A stretch of 9,667 bases of DNA, taken from Campylobacterota bacterium (lineage in GTDB: Bacteria > Campylobacterota > Campylobacteria > Campylobacterales > JAADDG01). The stretch covers positions 1 to 9,667 of the forward strand of contig JAADDG010000150.1 of NCBI GenBank assembly GCA_013154075.1, in the 5' to 3' direction. Position 1 is the stretch's first letter. The number at the start of each line of letters is the position of its first letter. A program made the translations under genes and the position numbers. The notes below the pieces were generated by a model, which did no database searches, had not been told where the DNA came from, and saw nothing but the letters and a program-made list of their open reading frames with translations. This document shows, piece after piece, positions 1-6,337 of the stretch.

Positions 1-537
1 TCCAACACTCTTTTAAACGGCAAAGAGGTGGAAGTAGCTACATATAAAAATATTTTTGATTCTATAGAAAACAAAAAAAATCTAAAACTTATCCCTTTTG
101 AGGAAGTTACGGAAAAAAGCGTTTTGATCTCTCCTTTCGAAAGCGATAAAGATCTTTTGACTCTAAAACCTCCTCTCCATCTTGGAATAGGGTGTAATAA
201 GGGAGTGGATTTTGAAACGATAGAGAGAAGTTTTGAGCTTTTTTTGGATAAATTCTCTTTAAAAAGAGATCAGATCAAAAATATCGCATCTTTTGAAGCA
301 AAAAGAGATGAAAAGGGACTTTTGGAGTTTGCCAAAAGGTATGATTTTGAAATAAAGTTTTTTACTAAAGAGGAGATAAACTTACTTACGTATAATTTTA
401 GCTTCTCTTTTGCCAAAAAGTATTTCGATATCAAAGGTGTTGCCGAGCCGGCGGCGCTTTTGGCAAGCAGATACAGAGAGCTTGTTATAAAAAAAGAGGT
501 TTTTTTCAAATCGGTAACTATTGCGGGAGCGGTGTGA
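1..537 (+). CDS. cbiG: Cobalt-precorrin-5A hydrolase, C-terminal part (5' end outside window)
   Basis: CbiG opens the delta-lactone of cobalt-precorrin-5A and releases the two-carbon fragment (acetaldehyde) in anaerobic cobalamin ring synthesis in the cytoplasm. The reading frame is open to base 1 (first residues SNTLLNGKEVEV), so 178 residues are visible and the N-terminal part is missing; the GTG at base 28 is internal, not a start. What remains is a linker followed by the CbiG C-terminal domain: LGIGCNKG near residue 60, then IASFEAKRDEKGLLEFA, then GVAEPAALLAS and a closing KSVTIAGAV, all typical of this domain. The stop TGA (535-537) shares its last base with the ATG of the next gene, cbiH, which catalyses a neighbouring step, so the two are translationally coupled. 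What is seen is the C-terminal domain; the full length and the N-terminal domain are inferred. Confidence 0.9.
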   Translation, partial: SNTLLNGKEVEVATYKNIFDSIENKKNLKLIPFEEVTEKSVLISPFESDKDLLTLKPPLHLGIGCNKGVDFETIERSFELFLDKFSLKRDQIKNIASFEAKRDEKGLLEFAKRYDFEIKFFTKEEINLLTYNFSFSFAKKYFDIKGVAEPAALLASRYRELVIKKEVFFKSVTIAGAV

Positions 538-1319
538 TGAATAGACTGTATGTAATTTCTACGGGGCCGGGAGGTATGGAGTATCTCTCTTTGGAGGCTT
601 TGAGGGCTTTGGATGAGTGTGAGGTGGTGGTCTCTTACAGAAGATATGCAAAAGATTTGCAAGAGATTTTGAAAGATAAAGAGGTTCATGTATCCGGAAT
701 GACAAAAGAGATTCAAAGATGTAAGGATGCTATAAATTTTGCCAAAGAGGGAAGAGTGACCGCCATTATCTCAAACGGGGATGTGAATGTTTTCGGGATG
801 GCTACGTTGATAGTGGAGCTTGTGGACGAGATGGATTTGTGGGATGAGATAGAGGTCATCTCGATTCCGGGTATAACGGCCATGTTTGCGGCCGCTTCCA
901 AATGCGGAGCTCCGATTTCGCAAGATTTTGCGATTATCTCTCTATCTGATAAACTCACTCCCTTTGAGGTTATCGAAAAGAGGGTAAAGAGCGCTTTGGA
1001 ATCGGATATGGTTATAGGTATCTACAATCCTTTATCGAAAAAACGAATAGAGCCTTATAAGATGTTTTTGAAGCATCTCTCAAAATTTGATAGATGGGCG
1101 GCCGTAGCTTCTCATATAGGAAGAGGGAACAAAGAGAGAATAAAGATACTCAAAACCACAGAGCTTGTAAAAAAGGGGCATGAAAACGAAGATATCTCTA
1201 TGTCCACGCTGATTATAGTGGGAAACGAATCTACAAGGATTACCAAAAACGGTAAGCTTTTGACGCCGAGAGGCTATCTTGACAAGTATGATTTAAGCGG
1301 AGAGCTTAAGGAATCTTAA
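537..1319 (+). CDS. cbiH: Precorrin-3B / cobalt-factor III C17-methyltransferase
   Basis: SAM-dependent methyltransferase that methylates C17 and drives ring contraction of the corrin precursor (CbiH in the anaerobic, CobJ in the aerobic route). At 260 residues it is the usual one-domain length of the tetrapyrrole methylase family. Visible motifs: STGPGGMEYLS at residues 8-18 (N-terminal glycine-rich loop), MTKEIQR near 55, SNGDVNVFGMA at 79-89 (the SAM-binding GD.x.GM loop), SIPGITAMFAAAS near 109-121 and YNPLSKKR at 163-170. I chose the ATG at 537, which overlaps the cbiG stop (TGATG) and has GGGAG at 525-529 seven bases upstream; a GTG one codon earlier is possible. The cbiG neighbour favours the anaerobic name. 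The loop carries VN where many relatives have a glycine after the GD, a mild variation. Its stop overlaps that of the convergent gene on the other strand. Confidence 0.92.
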   Translation: MNRLYVISTGPGGMEYLSLEALRALDECEVVVSYRRYAKDLQEILKDKEVHVSGMTKEIQRCKDAINFAKEGRVTAIISNGDVNVFGMATLIVELVDEMDLWDEIEVISIPGITAMFAAASKCGAPISQDFAIISLSDKLTPFEVIEKRVKSALESDMVIGIYNPLSKKRIEPYKMFLKHLSKFDRWAAVASHIGRGNKERIKILKTTELVKKGHENEDISMSTLIIVGNESTRITKNGKLLTPRGYLDKYDLSGELKES

Positions 1320-1618
1320 GCCTCCAGTTGATAGAGTTCTTTGAATAAAAAAGCTTCGATGATATCTTCTATACTTCTTTGAATAGGAGCTATCAAAACG
1401 GGTATGTTCTCTTCTATAAAAGGCCAGCAATAGTCGTTTTTGCTCGGTAGAATCACCACGTCTACAAAATCTTCTATCTCTTCTCTTGTTTTGTAAAAGT
1501 CTATCTTTTTTATTTTTCCGGCATCGAGATCTATCACCGCCCAATATTTAGCTTCGGTCGATAATGTAAGAGAGGCGTTTTGTTCATCGTTGGAATCAAG
1601 AGGCAGAAGTATAAGCAT
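1316..1618 (-). CDS. Conserved small protein, possible NifX-like (FeMo-co binding) fold
   Basis: A 100-residue cytoplasmic protein that I cannot name with certainty. It opens with MLILLPLDSNDEQNAS, continues with a KYWAVIDLDAGKIKKI segment, then VDVVILPSKND, IPVLIAPIQ and IEDIIEAFLFKEL. This order (beta start with an S/T-rich turn, a 'vIDl..gki' strand, a 'vdvVI' strand, a 'gIpVl' strand and a final helix with 'ieaFl..eL') resembles the dinitrogenase iron-molybdenum cofactor/NifX domain. The match is by eye and weak, and the metal-ligand pattern is not obvious (single Cys in DYCWPF). The ATG at 1618 is supported by AAAGGA at 1625-1630, six bases upstream. A candidate promoter lies between it and cysQ, 33 bases upstream, so it may be transcribed both with cysQ and alone. 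No nif genes are in the window, so a role in nitrogen fixation is not implied. Confidence 0.72.
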   Translation of the reverse strand: MLILLPLDSNDEQNASLTLSTEAKYWAVIDLDAGKIKKIDFYKTREEIEDFVDVVILPSKNDYCWPFIEENIPVLIAPIQRSIEDIIEAFLFKELYQLEA

Positions 1619-1624
1619 CCGTTA

Positions 1625-1649
1625 TCCTTTTTTTGGCGAGATTATAACA
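1625..1649 (-). promoter_or_regulatory. Candidate extended -10 promoter and ribosome binding site of the NifX-like gene
   Basis: On the - strand, TGTTATAAT (forward 1641-1649) is a perfect extended -10 box for a housekeeping sigma factor, lying in the 33-base gap between the cysQ stop and the start at 1618. Transcription would begin near 1634, giving a leader of about 15 bases that contains the AAAGGA ribosome binding site (1625-1630). An 8-base direct repeat (TTTGGCGA at 1632-1639 and 1655-1662) flanks the box; its meaning is unclear. There is no good -35 box, which is common in Campylobacterota promoters. Confidence 0.45.
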
Positions 1650-1651
1650 TT

Positions 1652-2404
1652 TTATTTGGCGATGAACCAAGGATTGCGGAGATCCTCTTTGTTGTAGATT
1701 AGAGGTTTGTTGTCTTCGTATCTTATCACTTCTTTGTTGCATTCTCTTACTATCGCGTCTCCAGCGGCCGTGTCCCATTCCATGGTAGGAGAGAGTCTTG
1801 GATATATATCGGCTTGGTTTTCGGCTATGAGGCAGAATTTAAGAGAGCTTCCTCTTGAGATTATTTCTATCTTTTTGTCGGTTTTTATGGAGTTTATGAA
1901 CTCTTGTGTCTCTTTTGATAGGTGTGATCTGCTTGCTACCACTCTAAAGGTGTCTCTTTTTTGTTTTGTGGGATTAATTTTTTTGTCGTTTTTATACGCT
2001 CCTTTGCCTTTTTGGGCTTTGTAGAGCTCTTTTAAAACAGGAGCGTAGATTACTCCTGCTATGGGAGTTTGGTTGTGTATCAAAGCTATGTTTACGGTAA
2101 ATTCTCCGTTTCGTTTGATAAACTCTTTCGTGCCGTCAAGCGGATCGATAAGCCAAAGATACTCCCACTCTTTTCTGATTTCATAGGGAGTTTGGGCGTT
2201 TTCTTCCGAAATGATCGGAATGTCCGGATAAAGCTTTCGTAAAGAGGAGCATATTATTTCGTTGGATGCCAAATCGGCTTTCGTTAGAGGGGAGTTGTCC
2301 GATTTTAGATCTACCTCGAAACCTTCTTTATAAATTTTCATTATCTCTTCTCCCGCTTTTAAAGCTATGGAAGCTACTTTGTCTATATCTATTTTATTTA
2401 ACAT
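1652..2404 (-). CDS. cysQ: 3'(2'),5'-bisphosphate nucleotidase (PAP phosphatase)
   Basis: Mg-dependent, Li-sensitive phosphatase of the inositol monophosphatase fold that converts 3'-phosphoadenosine 5'-phosphate (PAP) to AMP, and may also act on PAPS. It has 250 residues from the chosen start, close to E. coli CysQ. Visible motifs: SPLTKAD at 38-44, the metal ligands EE at 67-68, WLIDPLDGTKEF starting near 84 (D87, D90, G91, T92) and EWDTAAGDAI near the C-terminus. The ATG at 2404 has AAGG a suitable distance upstream and gives an N-terminus like E. coli CysQ; an in-frame ATG at 2422 would add six residues but lacks a ribosome binding site. The start lies 11 bases inside the end of cysC, so the two are coupled. 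PAP is the by-product of sulfotransferases, which fits the sulfotransferase gene at the head of this cluster. A general inositol monophosphatase is the less likely alternative. Confidence 0.92.
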   Translation of the reverse strand: MLNKIDIDKVASIALKAGEEIMKIYKEGFEVDLKSDNSPLTKADLASNEIICSSLRKLYPDIPIISEENAQTPYEIRKEWEYLWLIDPLDGTKEFIKRNGEFTVNIALIHNQTPIAGVIYAPVLKELYKAQKGKGAYKNDKKINPTKQKRDTFRVVASRSHLSKETQEFINSIKTDKKIEIISRGSSLKFCLIAENQADIYPRLSPTMEWDTAAGDAIVRECNKEVIRYEDNKPLIYNKEDLRNPWFIAK

Positions 2405-2996
2405 CGATAAAACCTTTTTCATTTAAATAGGATACTATTTTGTAAGCCGATTCTTTTGGAGACTCTTTGTCGGTTTTAATGTGGATGTCGGGATTTGTTG
2501 GAGCTTCGTAGGGAGAATCTATGCCCGTAAAATCTTTTATTTCTCCGTCAAGAGCTTTTTTATAGAGGCCTTTTGGATCTCTTTTTATACATATTTCTAT
2601 CGGCGTATCTATAAATATCTCTATGAAATTCTCTTCTCCTATGATGCTTTTAGCGCTTTTTCTATCTTCCGTAAAAGGGGAGATGAAAGCGGTTATGGTT
2701 ATGATTCCGGCATCTGTAAAGAGTTTGGCTATTTCTGAGATTCTTCTGATGTTTTCCTTTCTATCCTCTTTGGAGAAATTCAGATCTTTGTTTATTCCTT
2801 CTCTTATATTGTCACCGTCTAAAAGATAGGTATGAAAACCTTTTTGATTTAAAATATATTCAACTTCGTTTGCTATCGTGCTTTTGCCGCAGCCGCTTAG
2901 TCCCGTAAACCATAAAACGCAGCCTTTTTGGCCTTTTTTGATTTTTTCTCTATCTTTTTTTGTTATTTTATGAGGGTGGGGGATGATGTTTTTCAT
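2394..2996 (-). CDS. cysC: Adenylylsulfate (APS) kinase
   Basis: Phosphorylates APS at the 3'-OH with ATP to give PAPS, the universal sulfuryl donor. The 200 residues match a stand-alone APS kinase (E. coli CysC about 200). Visible motifs: P-loop GLSGCGKST at 32-40, LDGDNIREGINKDLNFS at about 59-75, DRKENIRRISEIAK following it, and ISPF at 105-108 with the serine that is phosphorylated in some relatives. FTGIDSPYEAP occurs in the C-terminal part, as in the family. I chose the ATG at 2996 because it overlaps the cysN stop by four bases (ATGA at 2993-2996); an ATG at 3029 further up would lie 37 bases inside cysN and add an unlikely basic stretch. The gene is separate from cysN, unlike the fused CysNC of some bacteria. 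The overlap with cysQ downstream suggests coupled translation. Confidence 0.95.
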   Translation of the reverse strand: MKNIIPHPHKITKKDREKIKKGQKGCVLWFTGLSGCGKSTIANEVEYILNQKGFHTYLLDGDNIREGINKDLNFSKEDRKENIRRISEIAKLFTDAGIITITAFISPFTEDRKSAKSIIGEENFIEIFIDTPIEICIKRDPKGLYKKALDGEIKDFTGIDSPYEAPTNPDIHIKTDKESPKESAYKIVSYLNEKGFIDVK

Positions 2997-4387
2997 TTTT
3001 GTATCTCTTCTATTGATTTGCATTCCCATTCGGGAAAATGTTCTCTAATAAACCTATTTAAAGCTATTTCGCTTTCTGTGTAGACTCTTTTGATTTTATG
3101 TTTGGTGGATTCGCCCACTATCATTCCGGCCGCTACCGTATTGTAGGTAATTTTATCTATCAGTATGAAAGCGCCGGTTTTTTTGTTGGTTTCGTAAAGA
3201 TCGAAAGCCACTTTTTGGCTTAGATCTATTTGAACTCTTGCTATATCGTTTAGATTTAGGGTTTTTGTCTCTATCTTCTCCCACGTATTTACATCCTTTT
3301 TAAATAGAATTTTGCTTATTGTGGCGTTTGTCTCTTTTGTGTAGATTTTTAGTATATACTCTCTATTTTTCAAGCTCTCTTCATCCATCCAAATAAGCAT
3401 AGCTTCAAAGGAGTCGTTTAGTTTCGGTTCCGTTTCATCTTTTTTGACTATCAGATCTCCTCTGCTTATATCTATCTCGTCTTTTAGCGTGAGAGTTACG
3501 GCTTTTGAGGGATAGAACTCTTTTGATACCCCTTTTTCGGGATTTATAGGGTAGATTATTTTATCTATTAGAGACTCTTTTTTTGACGGATATATTACTA
3601 TTTTGTCATTTTCTTTTATCTCTCCGCTTTCTATCTCTCCGGCATACCCTCTAAAATTTTGATTCGGTCTGTTTACGTATTGGACCGGGAATCTGAAATT
3701 TTGAAAATCGCTTCTTAAAATCCTCTCTTCATCCAGAAATTGAAGTAGAGCTTTTCCTTTATACCAGCTCATATTTTTTGAATTTTTTACTACGTTATCT
3801 CCTTTTAGGGCGCTTATTGGAATAAAATCCACTTTGGGATTGAAGCTTTTGTATGGAAGGGAGAATCTTAATTTTTCGAACATTTTTTTATAATCTCTTA
3901 CTATTTGCTCGAATCTCTCTTTTGAATAGGAGACAAGATCCATTTTATTGATGGTTACGACTATGTTTCTTATTCCAAGAAGCGTTACCAAAAAGGAGTG
4001 GCGTCTGGTTTGAGTTAAAAGACCTTTTCTTGCATCTATCAAGATTACCGCAAGATCGGCGGTACTTGCCGCAGTGGCCATATTTCTGGTGTACTGTTCG
4101 TGGCCGGGTGTATCGGCTATGATATATTTTCTTTTGGAGGTGGAGAAGAATCTATATGCCACGTCTATCGTGATTCCTTGCTCTCTTTCGCTTTGAAGAC
4201 CGTCCACAAGCAGTGCGAAATCTATCTCTTCATCTTCGACGTTTCCATATTTCAAACTCTCTCTTTTTAGCTGGGAGAGCTGATCTTCGTATAGAGTTTT
4301 GCTATCGTACAAAAGCCTTCCTATGAGTGTGGATTTGCCGTCGTCCACGCTTCCGCAGGTAATGAATCTCAAAATCTCTTCTCTCAT
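2993..4387 (-). CDS. cysN: Sulfate adenylyltransferase subunit 1 (GTPase subunit)
   Basis: Regulatory GTPase subunit of the heterodimeric ATP sulfurylase: GTP hydrolysis drives the unfavourable formation of APS by CysD. It has 464 residues (E. coli CysN 475) and an elongation-factor-like layout. The G domain carries G1 GSVDDGKST at 12-20, REQGITIDVAYRFF at about 68-81, G3 DTPGHEQYTRNM at 92-103 and G4 NKMD at 147-150. Two beta-barrel domains follow, with FRFPVQYVNRPN at the start of the first. The C-terminus ends after the barrels (WECKSIEEIQK), so there is no fused APS kinase. The ATG at 4387 immediately follows the cysD stop (TAAATG) and has AGGAT upstream within cysD. The stop overlaps cysC by four bases. 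It acts with CysD in the cytoplasm. Confidence 0.96.
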   Translation of the reverse strand: MREEILRFITCGSVDDGKSTLIGRLLYDSKTLYEDQLSQLKRESLKYGNVEDEEIDFALLVDGLQSEREQGITIDVAYRFFSTSKRKYIIADTPGHEQYTRNMATAASTADLAVILIDARKGLLTQTRRHSFLVTLLGIRNIVVTINKMDLVSYSKERFEQIVRDYKKMFEKLRFSLPYKSFNPKVDFIPISALKGDNVVKNSKNMSWYKGKALLQFLDEERILRSDFQNFRFPVQYVNRPNQNFRGYAGEIESGEIKENDKIVIYPSKKESLIDKIIYPINPEKGVSKEFYPSKAVTLTLKDEIDISRGDLIVKKDETEPKLNDSFEAMLIWMDEESLKNREYILKIYTKETNATISKILFKKDVNTWEKIETKTLNLNDIARVQIDLSQKVAFDLYETNKKTGAFILIDKITYNTVAAGMIVGESTKHKIKRVYTESEIALNRFIREHFPEWECKSIEEIQK

Positions 4388-5284
4388 TTAGAAGTATCCT
4401 TCTATTTTCTTTTTCTCCATGCTTCCTTCTTGATCTTTGTCTATGACCCTTCCCTCTCTTTCGCTCGTTTTGGATAGAAGCATCTCTTTTATGATGCCTT
4501 CAAGATCGTAAGCTTTCGATTCGATAGCTCCAGTTAGAGGATAGCATCCGAGAGTTCTAAATCTTACTATCTCCTCTTTCGCTTTTTCTCTAAGCTCTTT
4601 TGGCATTCTCTCGTCATCTACCAAAATTTTCGCTCCCTCATAATCTACGACTCTTCTTTTTTGGGCGAAATAGAGGCTTACTATCGGAATATTTTCTTCT
4701 TTGATATATTGCCAGATATCAAGTTCCGTCCAATTGCTTAGAGGAAAGACTCTAACGCTTTCTCCTTTGTGAATATGGGTGTTGAATAGTTTCCAAAGTT
4801 CGGGTCTTTGGTTTTTGGGATCCCATCTGTGGTTTTTGTCTCTAAAGGAGAAGATTCTCTCTTTGGCTCTGCTTTTTTCTTCGTCTCTTCTCGCTCCACC
4901 GATAATTGCGTCGAATTTGTATTTGTTCAAAGCCTGTTTCAAAGCTTCCGTTTTCATGATATCGGTATGTATTTTGGAGCCGTGGATGAATGGGTTTATG
5001 TTCATTTTTATACCTTCGGGATTCGTATGGACTATCAGTTTCAATCCGAGCTCTTTTACTCTTTTGTCCCGAAACTCTATCATCTCTTTGAATTTCCAAA
5101 GGGTATCTATATGCAAAAGCGGAAACGGAGGTTTGGCCGGATAGAAGGCTTTCATCGCCAAATGGATCATAACAGAGCTGTCTTTTCCGATACTGTACAT
5201 CATAACGGGATTTGAGAAGTTGGCCGCAACTTCTCTTAAAATATAGATACTCTCCTCTTCGAGTCTTTTTAGATGATTTTTCAT
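4388..5284 (-). CDS. cysD: Sulfate adenylyltransferase subunit 2 (catalytic subunit)
   Basis: Catalytic subunit of the CysDN ATP sulfurylase, which transfers AMP from ATP to sulfate to give APS and pyrophosphate. It has 298 residues (E. coli about 302) and is a PP-loop ATP pyrophosphatase: SIGKDSSVM at 31-39 is the PP-loop, LLHIDTLWKF at 56-65 the following conserved strand, GGARRDEEKSRAKERIFSF at 129-147 the arginine-rich catalytic loop, and WDPKNQRPELW at 154-164 plus PLSNWTELDIWQYI at 181-194 are family hallmarks. The same fold occurs in CysH PAPS reductase, but the CysD-specific loops and the cysN neighbour settle the call. The ATG at 5284 overlaps the stop of the upstream sulfotransferase gene by four bases (ATGA), with GGAAAGAG upstream. 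Confidence 0.96.
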   Translation of the reverse strand: MKNHLKRLEEESIYILREVAANFSNPVMMYSIGKDSSVMIHLAMKAFYPAKPPFPLLHIDTLWKFKEMIEFRDKRVKELGLKLIVHTNPEGIKMNINPFIHGSKIHTDIMKTEALKQALNKYKFDAIIGGARRDEEKSRAKERIFSFRDKNHRWDPKNQRPELWKLFNTHIHKGESVRVFPLSNWTELDIWQYIKEENIPIVSLYFAQKRRVVDYEGAKILVDDERMPKELREKAKEEIVRFRTLGCYPLTGAIESKAYDLEGIIKEMLLSKTSEREGRVIDKDQEGSMEKKKIEGYF

Positions 5285-5979
5285 TTTACTCTTTCCAGAA
5301 GATCTTTTAGTATCGGTTCTTTAAAATCTATGTAATCTTTTATCTCTTTGTCTATTTCGATTTTTATCTCTTTTTCGCCTCTCGGATCGTCTTTCGGTCT
5401 TATTCTTTTTTGGTGTTTTAGAAACTCTATCTTTTCTTTAGGTTGAAAGCGGGATAGAAAATTAAAAAGCGATCGGTTCAGATCGGAGGTTTTTATTATA
5501 GTTAGGTTTTTAGGTAGTTTATGTCTTTGCCAAAAGTTTTCGCTTCCGTTTTGTAGGACGTCTTTTAGAATCGGCTCTGGATTATCGAAAATGTAAAGAA
5601 GGGTTACGAAAGAGAGTTTTCCAAATCTTAAATCCTCATTTTCAAACTCTTTTACATTTTTGGCCCAATATTTGTTCCAAAGTTTTATAAAATCGAAAAA
5701 TCCCAAATTCTCCACGTCTATATCTTTAAATCCCGGAAAAGTTTCGGGATACCTTCTCCACCATCCGTAAAGATAGTGCGATTCATACCATTTTAGCGGA
5801 TCTCTTAGTGAAAGAAGTCTTGGAAGATCTCTATATTCGTTTGGAATATCTTTTGCGTAGGCGTGTTTGTCCGCTATATCTTTCAGATCGTTTGGATAAA
5901 CTTTTTTCAAAGCTTCGGTTATGAACGTACCTCCCGTTTTGGGAGCGTGAATGAAAACGAAATCTTTTGTCGCTATCAT
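5281..5979 (-). CDS. PAPS-dependent sulfotransferase family protein
   Basis: Predicted to transfer the sulfuryl group of PAPS to an alcohol or amine of an unknown acceptor. The 232 residues show no signal peptide or membrane segment, so it should act in the cytoplasm. The 5'-phosphosulfate-binding loop is HAPKTGGTFI at 11-20, near the N-terminus as usual; the 3'-phosphate-binding motif is LSLRDPLKWYESHY at 56-69 with the expected arginine (R59) and serine (S67). A histidine in DKHAYAKDIP (H39) lies between them, as in carbohydrate sulfotransferase-type families, and could be the catalytic base (inference). It is the first gene of the cluster, overlaps cysD by four bases and is followed by genes that make its donor (cysD, N, C) and remove its by-product (cysQ). 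The acceptor (glycan, lipid, protein or small molecule) cannot be read from the sequence. Confidence 0.85.
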   Translation of the reverse strand: MIATKDFVFIHAPKTGGTFITEALKKVYPNDLKDIADKHAYAKDIPNEYRDLPRLLSLRDPLKWYESHYLYGWWRRYPETFPGFKDIDVENLGFFDFIKLWNKYWAKNVKEFENEDLRFGKLSFVTLLYIFDNPEPILKDVLQNGSENFWQRHKLPKNLTIIKTSDLNRSLFNFLSRFQPKEKIEFLKHQKRIRPKDDPRGEKEIKIEIDKEIKDYIDFKEPILKDLLERVK

Positions 5980-6013
5980 GATTTTATCTTTTATAAATGG
6001 ATTTTTAAAGCGG

Positions 6014-6037
6014 ATTATAGCATATTTAAATTATGCT
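6014..6037 (-). promoter_or_regulatory. Candidate promoter of the sulfation cluster, with overlapping dyad
   Basis: On the - strand TGCTATAAT (forward 6014-6022) is a perfect extended -10 box. Transcription would start near 6007, leaving a leader of about 27 bases before the ATG at 5979. No -35 box is clear, but the upstream sequence is T-rich, as in Campylobacterota promoters. An inverted repeat, AGCATA (6019-6024) and TATGCT (6032-6037) separated by seven A/T bases, overlaps the upstream half of the box and could be an operator. The box and dyad are seen; function is inferred. Confidence 0.5.
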
Positions 6038-6066
6038 AAAAAAGAAGAAAGAGGAGGGGAAGAGGA
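6038..6066. other. 29-base polypurine/polypyrimidine tract
   Basis: All 29 bases on the + strand are purines, passing from A-rich to G-rich. The tract begins right after the stop codon of the 86-residue gene, whose transcript would carry it as a C- then U-rich pyrimidine run ending in seven U, without a GC hairpin before it. It may help end the flhA-group transcript or serve as the T-rich upstream part of the sulfation-cluster promoter. It contains an AGGAGG on the + strand, but no supported gene follows it. Confidence 0.5.
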
Positions 6067-6327
6067 TTATCTAAATAGATGTTTTTTTGTTTTTTGGAGA
6101 TGTTTTATTACTTTGATTATCTCTTCAAATCCCATCTCTCCTTCGGGATCGTCTTCAAAAACTTCGTCTATCGCGTTTAGATAGGCATCTACCGCCTCTT
6201 GCATTTTATCTTTTCTAACTCCCGCGAAATATAAAGCAGCTCCGAGCATATCTGCAAGCTGCATAGCAAGCTCTTGGGCCTCTATTTGTGAGTCGAATAA
6301 CTCTTGATTTTGCTCTTTTGTAACCAT
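6067..6327 (-). CDS. Small acidic helical protein of unknown function
   Basis: I do not recognise this 86-residue protein. It appears almost wholly alpha-helical: an amphipathic first helix (QIEAQELAMQLADML), an alanine-rich segment (GAALYFAGV), a helix ending in AIDEVFEDDPEGEMG, and a basic C-terminal helix with HLQKTKKHLFR. There is no signal peptide, membrane segment or cysteine. It is likely real because its ATG at 6327 has AAAGGAT a proper distance upstream, it lies only 10 bases after the phosphoesterase stop, and its composition is protein-like. It is the last gene of the flhA group; a 29-base pyrimidine tract in its transcript follows directly, and then the promoter of the sulfation cluster. 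Its partner or function cannot be inferred beyond co-transcription with flhA and the DHH gene. Confidence 0.75.
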   Translation of the reverse strand: MVTKEQNQELFDSQIEAQELAMQLADMLGAALYFAGVRKDKMQEAVDAYLNAIDEVFEDDPEGEMGFEEIIKVIKHLQKTKKHLFR

Positions 6328-6337
6328 TTCCTATCCT

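Noticed and set aside
28..30. GTG as the start of the first gene
   Set aside because: The frame is open to base 1 with residues typical of CbiG, so the gene begins outside the window.
270..716. 148-codon open frame on the - strand
   Set aside because: It lies antisense across cbiG and the start of cbiH, both strongly supported, and its translation has no recognisable motif.
1..1319. Cobalamin riboswitch for the cbi genes
   Set aside because: The upstream region of the cbi operon is not in the window and no B12-box-like sequence is seen inside it.
2402..2422. Upstream ATG for cysQ at 2422
   Set aside because: No ribosome binding site precedes it, and the extra six residues are not typical of CysQ; the ATG at 2404 is better supported.
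2994..3029. Upstream ATG for cysC at 3029
   Set aside because: It would lie well inside cysN and add an unlikely N-terminus; the ATGA overlap at 2993-2996 is the usual operon junction.
4779..5215. Two open frames on the + strand of 121 and 135 codons
   Set aside because: They are antisense to the catalytic region of cysD; their length reflects the codon bias of cysD read backwards.
5951..6184. 77-codon + strand frame near an AGGAGG sequence
   Set aside because: It crosses the sulfotransferase start, the promoter and the end of the 86-residue gene on the opposite strand. The AGGAGG lies inside the frame, not before its start, and no supported start follows it at a workable distance.
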